NCBI GenBank assembly: GCA_918807975.1
Contig: OU964923.1
Location: 1,612,001-1,676,000, forward strand
Length of the DNA stretch: 64,000 nucleotides
DNA from: Aplidium turbinatum
Taxonomy: Eukaryota > Chordata > Ascidiacea > Aplousobranchia > Polyclinidae
Reading direction: 5' to 3'
A program made the position numbers and the translations under genes. The notes under the pieces were generated by a model. That model was not told the origin of the DNA. It was given only the letters and a program-made list of their open reading frames with translations, and did no database searches. Shown here piece by piece: positions 24,146 to 37,000 of the stretch (its first letter is position 1; each line of letters begins with the position of its first letter).

Positions 24146-27100
24146 ATGCGGGCAGCCCTGGGAATTTCATGCCTGGGGTTCTTGCTTTATTGCAATTTTG
24201 CAGAAGGCAATGTGCTGGATAACATGAAGAAGGTGTCATCTGGTGGAACATTTGAAAGGTAAATTGTCAACAAATTTATTGATGTTTGTTGATTTAACTT
24301 TGCATGACGTCTGACTGACATGACGTCTGACTGACGTCATTTGTTTATCATTAATAGTTTTTTGTTTTATAAAACCTGTCGCTATATGTCGCTAGTGCGG
24401 TGGAAGTCCCTTTTTTATTTTAATTCTTGAAAGCGTTAATTTATTTATTGCTATCATGTTTTTGGGTGATGGAGACAAGGTACTCAGCTACGTCTCTGAA
24501 CGGCTGCATGGACTCTATCTGCTTTGTAAAGCGCTGAGCAACGCATATCTATGATGGATAAAACGCAAAACAAAATACATTAGCATTAGTTATTCATGTC
24601 TATTATTATTACTATTATTATCTTAAACATTGAAAAAATTCAGGTCCTTATAATTTTTCTTTTATCTACTTTTTCTTTGGCGCGATGTGCCGCCAGTTGG
24701 CGCGATGTGTCAAAGTTGTCACATCCATTCTGCATGGGCCCTTCTGTCGCTATATCTTCACGTCATGCAATTAGCTTTGACGTTGTGGCGAATGCATCGC
24801 GGTGAGTTACAACCGACGCTTTGTGTTTAGCGATTCCAGTGACGTCATAAGAGCGCTGCAACGAAAGAGACGCCATGCCACAGAAGAAGTTGAAAGGTCA
24901 CGGCAGAAGAGGGTGAGAACGAGCGTGTATTGGGAGGGGGCATTTTTTGTAAATTCTCAGAACAAAAACATTGTCTTTTCTGGAATAGTTTTTATTGTTT
25001 ATTTCTAATTATGATGCTTTATTACGTATGTCTAATCTACCAGTAAACAAGAACTGCTTACAACTCACCATCAAATGAAACCATTATAGTGTCATATGAA
25101 GTTGTATCCTGTTTAAATTGTAATTTGTAAGGTTGGTGGATACTTTTTTGTATTGTGAACGATGGTAACCCACCTAGGACCATCGATAATCCAGAAACAG
25201 GAAAATAGAAGTTTCTATTTTGTTCAGGACTCTCCACCTCTTGTGGATCATCACAGGACTGTTCGTTACGCCATTACCAACGGGTTAGGTTCTGATGGGT
25301 GGAATAAGTTGGTAAAGTCGGATTTTGTACCTGTCGTCCTCACAATTGTTAGGGAAGGTTTTATTGGAGGTGAGGTTTCATTTATTTATAAAATTGATTA
25401 TTACAAACTCAACAAAGTTGGAATCATGATTGTTCGTTCATTGATGACGTGATCATTACAGGGATGCACGATGACGTTGAGTTCGCCATCGATCGAAGCG
25501 TGGTACGGTACATCTATATGGAAGTAAAAGGGGACTGTGAAAATCTCATCGTCACATCTCCAAACGGAAGCAACACTCGTGTCCCATTTGGAAGGTTAGT
25601 CGAAGCTCGAAAGTTTTTTGCAAAATCTTAAAATATCCTGAAGCGTTCAGGGAAAATTACCAAAGTTATCTCATTCATGTCATTAGTACCCGGTCTAAAT
25701 TATCCTTTCAACAGCCCTGGTTTTGACATTCTTCTTTCAATTGCAATCGTGAAGAAAAACTTCTTTTTCTTTCATTGTCACACTTGATTCTAAGCATTGA
25801 CTGCTTTTTGCATGAAAAGTTTCCAAGATTCTCTGTTGTTTACTTTCTGAATTAGGTTTGTTGGTTGGTGTAGGTTAATCTTTGTCTGCCTTGGGCACCC
25901 TTCCCTTCTATTTTGCCTGTGAGAGATAGGTGTTCTAACTTTCCTTTTTGCAGCAGGTGTCCTAAAAATTGAACTTGATTTTCTTTGATATTTTTTAGTA
26001 GACTCTTTGTTTGTTTGAATTGATTAAAAACAGTTTGGTTGCTTTTTCTGTCAGCCCAGGAAATTCTCTGCATTTTTGGGAATGCCTACATTTCAAACCT
26101 GGACAATTACCAAACCAATTAATAAAAGAATAAATGGGTTTTGGATAATGCTTAGATCCTTATCGTGAATTCCAATGTTATCTAGCATCTCCAGTAATTT
26201 GGTATCCCAGTAAACAATTTTCCTTGGCCCAACGTTGGCTGACGGTTGTTCCGGTTGGCTGAGGGTAGTGTAGTTTTGCCAAGTTTGCCAACTTTTGAAA
26301 TATTTTAATTGAAGATACCTTCGAAGGATTGTTCAAGTTTGCTTCATGGTATTCCTTTTACAATTGTAATGGGACAACGACAATGCAAAAAAACTTAGAA
26401 TTAGGAAGTCGTTCTTGCCAATGTGGTGTGCAGTTGTACAGAACGTTGGACCAACGTCATTATTTGCGGGCGAACTACGGTAACCCCTCTATTTTTTTAC
26501 GTTGGCCGAAAGATTTTAAAATAAGTTGACCCAACTGTGACGAATTTTGCAAGATACGTTGGGTCAAAAGAGGAGCACTATTTTACCAACTGTCACACTA
26601 CGTTGGGCCGAGGTACAATGTTTGCTAGGATGTTTTATTCGGTCGAAAGCTTTCTTATAATCAATGAAAGCGATGTACAGATCTTTCTTCATTTCAATTG
26701 ATCTTTGAGCGATATTTGAGCGACTAAGAAAAACTACAGAGATGATTAAACTATTTAATTTTTGTCAACGTTGATTTTATTTGAATTTTCGTTCAAACAT
26801 TCGCAGGCACTACGGACGCACCAATGCTGAAGTTGAAAGAGCTGACAGCCTTGGCATCTGGACAATCACCGCCAACACAACTATCAACAACACCTGCTCT
26901 GTGAAAGTGACTGCGCCGTGCGCGATTGGCTTCACAATGTCGCTTATGACGAAACACTCCTACGAAAATGACTCCGCATATCGAGTAAAACCACATGGTG
27001 TTTGAGCTAACAAGTTGTGAAATTTTATAAACCTGTTAAGTATATTTCCTTTGACAATTTATTTTCGATAAACACAAAACACCACTAGCATCATCCAAAC

Positions 27101-30100
27101 TCGGTTGGCTCCCACTAGTGGAGGTGGCCGATTCTTTCATTGCAGCGATTGCTTTCACTCCTATTCTCTATCACTTTCTGTCCATCACATCTTCTTCCTT
27201 CAGTCCGACTTTTCACTTGTTCTTTCCATGTTCTTTTTGGACTTCCCCGTTTTCTCTTTCCGTCAAACCTTTAAAATCAAGACTTTTTGAAAAAAAATTT
27301 CCTTCCTCCTTCCGTAGTGCATATTTTTGCAACGTATCTTTGCTCTTTTAATTTATCTTTGTTCTCACCACGACACGAAGACTTTCCATTGAGGTGGCTT
27401 GATGAGGATACAATCGTTGATGAGACTGTCTGCATCTCAGCACCATACTTGCAGGAAGAGAAAGATGCTACTCCTGATTGGTGCACGTTTGCTGAAATTG
27501 TTTTCCACACAGATTATTGCAAGTGGTCGACGTTTGCCCAAACTGCGTTGAGATGCTGAGATGTTTTGGCGTTGCATAAACTTCGATCTGGCAACTCTGA
27601 CACAAATATGGGGTGGCGATGCACCCGGAAGGGAAGTCCACCAGCTTAGGTCGCGGGGGCCAGGCTGGGGAGTCTAGGTACCTGTGGAAGGAAAGTGTGG
27701 ATCGAGATTTTTGTGCGACTCGTCCGCAAAAGTTAGAATGGCGGAACGGGCCAGGGAGACGGGATTTGCTTTCTGCAAACGCAAAAAGGTCAGCTCACGA
27801 CGGGCCGGGCGACAGAAGTTTTATAAAACCAGGCAGCGCCCACGTCTCCATCGGATCATTTCTATAGTGTGCATCTTGACAACGTCACTCAAAGTTGACA
27901 AAATCTCAGCTACGATGACGAGACGAAGGGTTTTCCCTCTGAGCATGAAGCTTGGCTAGATCTTCCTCTGGGAAGATTCAGCCCTTGATGAGTGTTCTTT
28001 TTTTTTTTTTATTTCGCGCAACGCTCAGAGTTCAAGATGGATACCACTACATCTTGCAGGTTTACAAATTGTCCATATGGAATGGATTTGTTTCCTGTCT
28101 CATCATTAGTGCGTCCGCTCCGGGAGCCGTCCACACACCCAAACACTCAGCAGGCACACCATACTTACATGGAAGATACCTACCAGGGAGGCGAGGGACT
28201 CACTGCGACCGAAGGGACCCACCGCGGTAGATGGTAATCTGTGGATGTAAATGTTTGGTTAGTGGCTGCCTGTCTCAACTTTTCTCTTGCTGATCTTGGA
28301 GCAGTCTAGGAGATGGCGGGTCAAGCTCAAGAACTAGCGCGTTTTGGTAGATAATTAATTTTTAAATTTTATTTGAGTTTGTTTGTGTGTGTGTATCTTC
28401 TTGTTGCCCGCTTCAAGAAGGGCACCTGTTTGGAGGAAACGGGCCACTGCAGTCTGACACCTCATTTGGCGGAGATGCCAGAGAGGAGCGGCCAGAGGGA
28501 GGGTAGCTTTCGCTGACCCCAGAGTCGTCTTGGAATGGGCCGCTGCAATCCTGTCATCCCAGAGCGAGTGGGACAACGGAGAGGGACGGTTAAAGATCTC
28601 CCGCTGCAATCACTCTTCCGGCATCAGGCCGTTGCAGATGAGTGAGAGGGACGGGTTAAAGGTGGGTTGTTACGCCCTTGGCTGTCTAAACTTCTTCAAA
28701 GATGATCTACGACCGTACTGTGCTAGTGAGACCCACCGCTGCAATCAGTCATCCCTACCACCGAGGACGACTGAGAGGGCGGTTGAAGAGTGGATCTCGA
28801 CTGGTTCTTCTTTCTTCTGACCGTAGGAGGAGGTTTGGAAGGAGTAGAAATGTCAGATGACAAAGGAATGTTATGCTTTTGTGTTATGTCTTTCGTTTTT
28901 GTCATGATGACCCACAGGGCTTGAATGGTGGACCGTTTTGTGTCCTGTATGTATGTGTCGCCTATGTCCAGAGATGTCTTCTTTTGGATGATGGTGTGCT
29001 TGGCGACATTCATCATGGTCAGAAGGATCAGGTTGTTCTTTTGTCCTCCAGGGAGTTGGTTGTAAAGGATCATGTCCTTTGTTATTTCCATGTCTTCCTT
29101 GGTTAGGTCAAGATATTGTTGTTTCAGGCGCTCCCATATTCCTTGTGCAAAGGAGCACTTGGTGAGGACGTGGGCCACATTGTCTTCTGGTTTTCTGCAG
29201 AATTTGCAGTTTGTTTTTCTGTCGGAATGTAATGATCTATTAAAATCTCCCCATTTGTATCCTCCATGTGCAATCCGAAAGGACATGGAGGATAGGTGAG
29301 GTGGAAGGAAGAGTTTGATTCCCTTGTTTTTCAAGAGGATCTCATTCCAAGGAATCTTCTTTCCGTTTTCATCAATCTTGTCAATTTTCTTTTCATTTTG
29401 CGTTTTCAGATTGATGTAGATATTTTTGTAGGAAGTATTTTCCCAGTCGTGTTTCAAGCCTTTGAGTTTGCAAAAGGACTTGAAGATGTCCGCATACATT
29501 TCGTTTGGAATTGGGGCATGCGGAATGCTGTTGGAGAACAGATGAGGATTGATGTGTCTCATTCTGTAACTCAAATTGAACATGGCCCATTCGTGCCAGA
29601 TTTCGGTGGCGTCTTCTAGTGAGAAGAGGTGGCGAATTCTGTCGATGCGGCTTGTTTGAAATTTTGATTGGATGTCCACCATGTTGATGCCTCCATCTTT
29701 GACAGGAGGAAACGTCTTGCTTCTCTGGAGCTGTTCGAATGGTGAAGGATACCAGAGGAAGTCGATTAGGATTTTGTTTAGTTCTTTGATGTGTTGTTTC
29801 GTTGGCATCAGCACTCTACTGAGATGCAAAGTGACGGGTACCAAGAGAGTGTTGATGATCGAGATCTTTCCATAGAGGGAGAGTCTTCGTGGTTTGTGGA
29901 TGTTGGCGATCGTTTGAGTTTTCTTGATGGCGGTCTGCCAGTTCATCTTGTCAAGTTGTGTTTTGTTTGTGCCTAGCCAGATGCCCAGGATCTTGACGTT
30001 GTTCAAGATCGCAGCTTCTGGAAAGAGCTGCTGAGCTCTTTGGGCCAGGTCAGGTTTGGACGCCAGGATGAGAGATGGAATGTCTCTTGTGATGAATGTG

Positions 30101-33100
30101 GTGTCGTCCGCATATTGCTGGATTTTGATTGTCAGCTTGGAAAAGCGAAAACCGTTGATCAGATGGTTTTTCTCTATGCGTCGGGTGAGAACGTCAGCAC
30201 AGATTATGAAATAGAGCATGCTGAGGGGACAACCCTGTCGTATGCCCCTTTTAACGTTTATTCGTTTTGTTAGAGCTCCATTGATTTCTATTTTGCTTTT
30301 TGTTTTGTGGTAAACTAATGACAGGTAATTCATCATTATTGGTTTTACTCCGAGTTTCTTCAAGATTCCATAGAGGAAGGAGTGACTAACTCTATCGAAA
30401 GCTTTTTCAAAGTCAGTTATCATGACGTACAAGTCCCTGTGTTGTGTTTGGGAAGCTTCCAGGGCAGCTTGTATATTCATTGTAACATGCTCTATTCTGC
30501 GGTTTGGCAGTCCACATTTCTGATTCGGACAAATCAGGTTTGTGATCATGGGTGTGAGTGTTCTTAGCCGACTATAGTTGGCCAGGAGGAGGAAACTCGT
30601 TCTGAGTAGTTTTTTCTATTTATACAAATAATTTTCCTTTATGTGGTATGATTGTTGTTCACCTTCTTCGTTAGATGGAACAAGGGTAGGAAGAAAAATC
30701 CGATTTCAAGATTAATGGAAGAGAAAACGAGATTATGTGCAAAAAAAATCCTTGCTGGTATTGTAATCAGAAACAGCATTTTGATAACCTACTTCTTCTT
30801 CAACAGATTGATATTGTTTGATCGGCTGTGATCTCCCACATGAACTGCCACCATTTTTTTCTGTCTTTTGTTTATATTAGTGCTTCCGGCATGCTTATTA
30901 TTCCCATAATTTGCTTGATATTGTCAACATATTTCATTTTTTGTCGTCCTTTTGTTCGTTTGCCTTGCACCATCCCAGTCAACATTGAATTTTCCAACGA
31001 GTTGCTTCTAGCTATGTGTCCGAAATATCTTTATTTTTTGTGGTAAATGTTGTTAACCAGACTCCATTTATCGTCTATTTGTTGGGAAACAAATTCATTT
31101 GTTTTTCATTCCATCCAGCTGATTCTTTCTATCCTCCCTCCTTATAACCAAATTTATTACTACTTAAGTCATCATCCAATCGCGTTCTATCCATCGCATC
31201 TTCTTCCTTCAATTTGACTTTGTCTGCCTCATTCATCACCTGTTATTTTAGGACATTCCCGTTTCCTCTTCCCATCTACTCTCCAAGTCAAAGCCTTTGG
31301 AAGAAAACTTCCTTCCTCCCTCCTTAGTACATGCCCATACTATTTTACGTCATTTGCCTTGGCAAGTTGTTCAATAGTCATCCTCATCTCTAAAATATCC
31401 ATCAGCTCTTCAGTCTTTTTGTCTCTCCTCGAATTTATCCCACACATTGCTCTCACCATTGCCTTTCCGTTCGTCTAAGAATTGCCAGTTCATACCTTGT
31501 GACATTCAAGCATTATAAATAATACACTGTTTCGAGTTTCTCTGTGCTGTCATCAAGCGTTAAACTCATCCCTGTGGTTCTGCACATAGTCTTCAAAAGG
31601 CTCCTCAGGTAGCCTACCATTTAAATCAGCGCGTTGCAATTTTTCTGGTCAATGATGGATTTTGAAACACAATTGGTCTCGACGTCTGGCAACACTCAAA
31701 ACAAACTTAAGTTGACTGCCAATTGATTGTTCAATTTGTTGTTGTGGTTTGAATGCGTGATGACCTCTTCCAGTTGAGCTGTTAGCACCATCAAAAATAT
31801 TTTTATGTCTGTGAAAGCTAAATAATCAGTAGACATGCGAAGCTTTTCTAAAAGAAATCGACAAACTGAGTTATCTCAAACACTCTGTGGATTCATCGAT
31901 TTTTTCCAGCGCATTTGTTTTCCCCTAATAAAGGAAAGTTGATTCATCCGATCGCTGTTGTAAAAATTGACTTCTCCAAACTATACCATCTATAATGTTG
32001 ACTTTAAACTCTTCAGGCCATCGAGGGGAATCCAAACAAGAACAAGTCCTTGGGTGTCATCCTGGACGGGTTTGGAATGGAAGCTTTGAAGTCCGGTGGC
32101 AAGGACATGGTCGATACTGTACGTTTCGTCAACCAATCCGGTTATGATGTCATCGATCCGGTGCATGTTACTGATGACGTGAACGGCCTGAATTCCAAAG
32201 TGAAGGTTTACCTCAACGATGGGTTGAAGACTTCCCAGCCAGTTTACGTCATAATCGAAGGGAAAGATTATCAAGGTAAGATGGAGATCGTGATGTTGGA
32301 TCCACAACCAACCTAACAGAAATCTTGTAGCTTACGAAAATTTTTGATGTTGCTAATAGCAAGCTTAACATTTTCAAGGTAGTGCAGAAGGTGGTTTTGG
32401 TAGCTTATTGCAAACAGCTTGCAGTTGAATAGTATAACTTTAATGCGCTCCCTTTGAGACAAAACGTGTGGTAAGCAACCACACAAAAACGCAGTTGTTT
32501 GTTACATCGCTGCCATGCCGCTGTAGCCAGATGTTAGAAGTTTGCTCTTGCAATCCCAGATGTTGCATCTGTTGAAAAAGAGCTGGTAATGAGAGGTTTT
32601 TGTTGTTTGTCGTATCCAGGCTTACACCGGGTGGTTGAAGATTTACATTAAGTGAATGGGAAGGCAAGGAAGCCAATCTTCGTGTCCACCTTCAGGCACT
32701 TAAGTGTCCTGCCAAAAACACAGCCGCATGCTCTTGAGCGGTGTCGAACCGGTGCCCTTTCGATTGCCGTTCCAAGGCTCTCACTACTCAGCTATGCAAT
32801 GAGAGGTGATGTAGTGTCGCCAGATGTTGTTTGTTACATCGCTACAATGTCGCCCAATATTAAAACGATGCAACAAAAAAAGGCAATGCACAATTTGCAC
32901 ATTTGCCTACAATAAATATAACTTTACCAAGATTCGAATGTAATTGTAGGTCACCGCTTCACTCGTGCCATTCCGGAGCCAATACGGCCGTCCCACGTCA
33001 CCCTCAAATGCGAGCCTCGTGACGTCATCATGCAAACTGAAGTCGAAACAACGTTTGACGTCATCGTACACAATCATGAAAGAAATGTAATTTGGCGTAA

Positions 33101-34099
33101 TCACTTGCCTGGATTTTTACTTTTATGACTTTTTTATTTAAGTATGAACATTTCCCTATTTCATCAATCATATGAGTTTTAATAATACACCATAACTTTC
33201 AGGACACCTTTATTGTGGACTCATCGGACAGTGCTTCTTTCACCAGTTCCAAGATTGAGGCATTCCAGATAAATTCCAAAGAGACGAGAGGATTCCCAGT
33301 TTCAGCGCGAACTAGTTTCCATACTGCAGAAGGAACAACCAGCTCTCTCAAATTTGCTGGTGAGGAATTGTCAAAACTTATTTTTACAACATATCTGCTT
33401 CTTCAATGATCTACAACACGCGAAATAAAATTGCATTATAATAAACCAATCTCAATTTATTTCCTAATTTAATTTTGTTTTGCTGATTGACAAAGCGTTG
33501 GAATAAATGTGGATCAGTGATTGCAACACTTGAGCCAGTAGGTGCATATTGTCATGAATACGAAATAAACTAATTGTTGTTGATGATCACCACAACAACA
33601 ATACAAGTTTGTTTGTCGTATCTAGGCTTACACCTGGTGGTTAAAGATTTATATTAAGTGGACGGAAAGGCAGGAAGCCAATCTTCGTCTCCACCTTCAG
33701 GCATGCCTCTAAGTGTCCTGCCAAAGACACAGCCGCATGCTCTTGAGCGGTGTCAAACCGGCTCCCTTTCGATTGCCGTTCCAAGGCTTTCACCACTCGG
33801 CTATGCAGCCGACAATACAAGTGTGCCTGTGATTCTCAGGGATAAAGAACCGACGTTGATATAGCAGCCATTACCATCCATTGCAACTTTTCAGCCAATA
33901 TTCTCTACCAAAACAATAGGCCTACACTGATTTTGTTTATACCCTGATGTAATTTTTGTGGTGAAAACTGTTTTGATGATTCGACAGTGCGCGGATCCCT
34001 ACCTGGATCGTCACAACAAACAAGTTGCAATATTGTTGTCGGGAAGCCATCGAATCCTCGCATTGATTCCCTCACAATCGATGGAACAATCAATTCAAG
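24146..34099 (+). CDS. Gene A exons 1-9: signal peptide, propeptide and N-terminal extension
   Basis: Exons: 24146-24258, 24831-24912, 25228-25369, 25462-25594, 26807-26984, 32017-32275, 32950-33086, 33203-33359, 33988-34099. Exon 1 gives MRAALGISCLGFLLYCNFAE, a clear secretion signal. Exon 2 ends in ...SRQKR, a furin-type site, with RKRR also upstream. I start exon 2 at TTTAG|CGATTCC because it preserves frame in both paralogues and has the better pyrimidine tract. Exons 3-9 code for about 370 residues absent from classical ITIH proteins. LGIWTITANTT, AIEGNPNKNKS and GTTSSLKFAVRGSLPGSSQQ recall the region after the vWA domain in hemicentins and VWA7 (GxWxI; RPxxGxP; tail of a NEW3-like beta sandwich). 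That resemblance is from memory of motifs and is an inference. Introns hold most of the transposon insertions. Confidence 0.8.
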
Positions 34100-37000
34100 G
34101 TAACGTCATCGATCACGTCATATACCAACATAAACTTGACAACGTTTTTTGGAAACACTTTGAACTGGTTGAAAGTTTATTTGGCTCATGTAAGCTCAGT
34201 GATTGACTATAGAATTGGCCTGATAATATGATCATCTACAATACCAATTCAACTTGTCATGTTGTTCTTCAAGATGAGGTACATAGCCTAGCACCATCAT
34301 CTGAAGATTTTTTTTTGAAGTTTTAAATTTGATTTTATATTTTTAATCAAAATGGCTGCAAATAAGAAAGGAAGATGTTACTTGCATAGTTGAGTGAGCG
34401 AGTACACGACGTTGAATAGAACGTCGAGTAAACTCAATTACAACACACGACAGTGTCTTGAGAAGAAGAAAACACTCAATGACATGGGTGAAAGTGAAAA
34501 TAAAAATTGGCTTTCCTGTTCATTACTCCCAAGTCTTTAACAATAACGTAAAGACAAGAAAAGCAAAGAAAGTCTTCAAAGACCTGGCTTTGCCAGTCCG
34601 CCTCTGACGACGCTCACGAGCCCTTCCAAACGCCCTTCAAAAACCACAAAAATCCGAACCTTGCCGGCTACAAGACTGCCCACTACGGAACGACGACATT
34701 TGTACCACCAAAAACTGTGTTTACAAGATCATATGCAAGAAATGCAGGAAAAGCTACATTGGCAGTACGCTCCGCCCACTCCACTCCCGCCTGAAAACAG
34801 CTTAACTTTGATAAAAGTTCGGTCTTTGATCATCACAAACAGTGCCTCGCCGACTTTGAATTTGTAATCATTGCCAGAGAAAACGACACGGTACAATTGC
34901 GCTTCAAAGAGGCCATGTTCATAAGTAGACAGAGTCCAAAGATCAGCAACCGTGCCGAAAGGGAAGAACTACGTCATCTAATCTATCAAATCAATTTAGA
35001 TAATGTCCATAGTTACAACACTCGGCATCACAAAAAATGTACGTTGGTTTTACCGCCTGTTAAATCAAATAGTGGGGAAAAAATGTTATGTTTTACTGGT
35101 GTGAAGTTATGAAGTGACATTTCTAATGAACTGAATAAAAATACATATAATGTCTTCATAGCTAAGTACAAGTGTCTTATTCTTGGTCAGTATAAAAATT
35201 AATTCATATTTGCTTTAATGTTGATATTTTTTTTCTTTTTTTCTGTATTGGTGTTCATTATGTCCGCTTTGTTTTTTTAGTGTGATTGTTTGTTTTTTGT
35301 TTGTTTGTTTTTTTGTTTTTTTTGTTTTTTTTTATTACTGTGTTACCTGCAACAGGCTAGGTGGCAGCTGACATAGATGACCTTACAGGTCTTTCGTTGC
35401 CATCCTGTTGTGCTGATGGACACTCAATTTGTATGTACTTTTTGTTTGTTTATCGCCACCAAAACAATAAACTGAACTGAACTTAATCAACTGATTCAAC
35501 AAAATTTCCCAGCACTAACGCCTAACAACACAGAAATTCAACACACAGCATTGAAGACCGCAGTCTCAAGCCAACCATAAGAGACGCATAAAACAACGAC
35601 TCACTGACTTCAACACCATTCGTCATAGCACATGACTAGGGAACTGTGTTCCGAAAGCTCGTGCAATTCACTATTACCACAGCGAACTCGCGACATCAGG
35701 CTAAAACAGGTCGTTAATATCTATATTGTGATTTAACAATAAAGTTTAAAGACTCACATCGTGGCTATAACAAAACACAAAGTAGATGATTGTTCTCTCC
35801 CGGATGTAAATGGTTGTCCTCTCCCGGATGCAGATCCCAGACAACTAATCAACGGCCTCAACCGTCCGCAGACGTTGAATCAATGTAAAAAGCGGTTAAT
35901 TTGTTGTCTGGGTGGTCTCCAAGATATACTTAATATTTTGTTTGTTTTAGATTTGCTGAGACTGTTGTGATGTCAGTGATGACCAACTACGCTGACGTAG
36001 GACTGGAAGCCAAATTCGATATTTTGCTTCCAGTTGACTCATTCATCACAAATCTCACCATGACTTTGGATGACGTCACAATAGTTGGGAGAGTAGATGA
36101 AAAGGAGAGGGCAAAGAAAATCTACGAAAAAGTAAAACTTTTCTTTTTGCGTTCAACAAGTAATCATTGTGCTTTGCCCGCTTTTTGATTGTATTAAATC
36201 TCGTTTATAGATAAAAGATCGATTAAATCTTTACTTGAGGATGATCATTATTGACACTGTGACCATTAATTCTCTCAGGATTATTCCAGTTAGCAATACA
36301 GTTATTTTTTTGGGCAAACGAAAATTCAGAAGAAAAATACCAATTTTGTTGGCATACACCTATTTGGTGAGTAAAAGCTCGAACCAAGTTATCACGAAAG
36401 CTAGAGAGCTAAGTGTTGGGTCAGTATCAACTGACGTTCCATTTCCAATGGTTGATCCAGGGTAGAGCCTATTGGGGCGATCCCCTCCCCATAAAACACA
36501 GAAAAGTAGCTTCATTTATGGTGTGTTTGCAATTTGTGTTTTGTTGAAATCATCTCCCTTAAAGCTTCTTCCTGGATCCGCTCATGACTTGACCTCACAA
36601 CTCAGCCGGTGCGATTTATGTGTGTTTGGTAAATATAGCAATAGAATAAATGATGTTACCTGCCGCAGTCCAAAACTAATCAACGAGTTGTCTGCGATGA
36701 AGGTTGTGATGTCACAGACTTCTGATTGTATCCACTGGCCTTGCAATTCAAATCAAATTAAAAATATGCTTTTACAGGCTAAAAAGCGCGGGAAAACTAC
36801 AGCCCACGTGGCAGCTCAAGAATCGTCAACACGTGTTTTCAAAACCAGTTTGTTTGTTGGACCTGGGAAGAAAGTTATCTTCAGGCTGACCTATCAACAA
36901 CTGCTTGGAAGGGTTTGTCAATAATCACGTTGCATAAAAATCGCATGCGGGAAAGTGGATGATTTGGCTACATTTCGAGACAACCGTGTTATCCTGAGTA

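Noticed and set aside
24807-24830. Longer exon 2 in gene A starting at TTACAACCG
   Set aside because: The acceptor AG is missing in gene B and the pyrimidine tract is poor; the downstream acceptor works in both.
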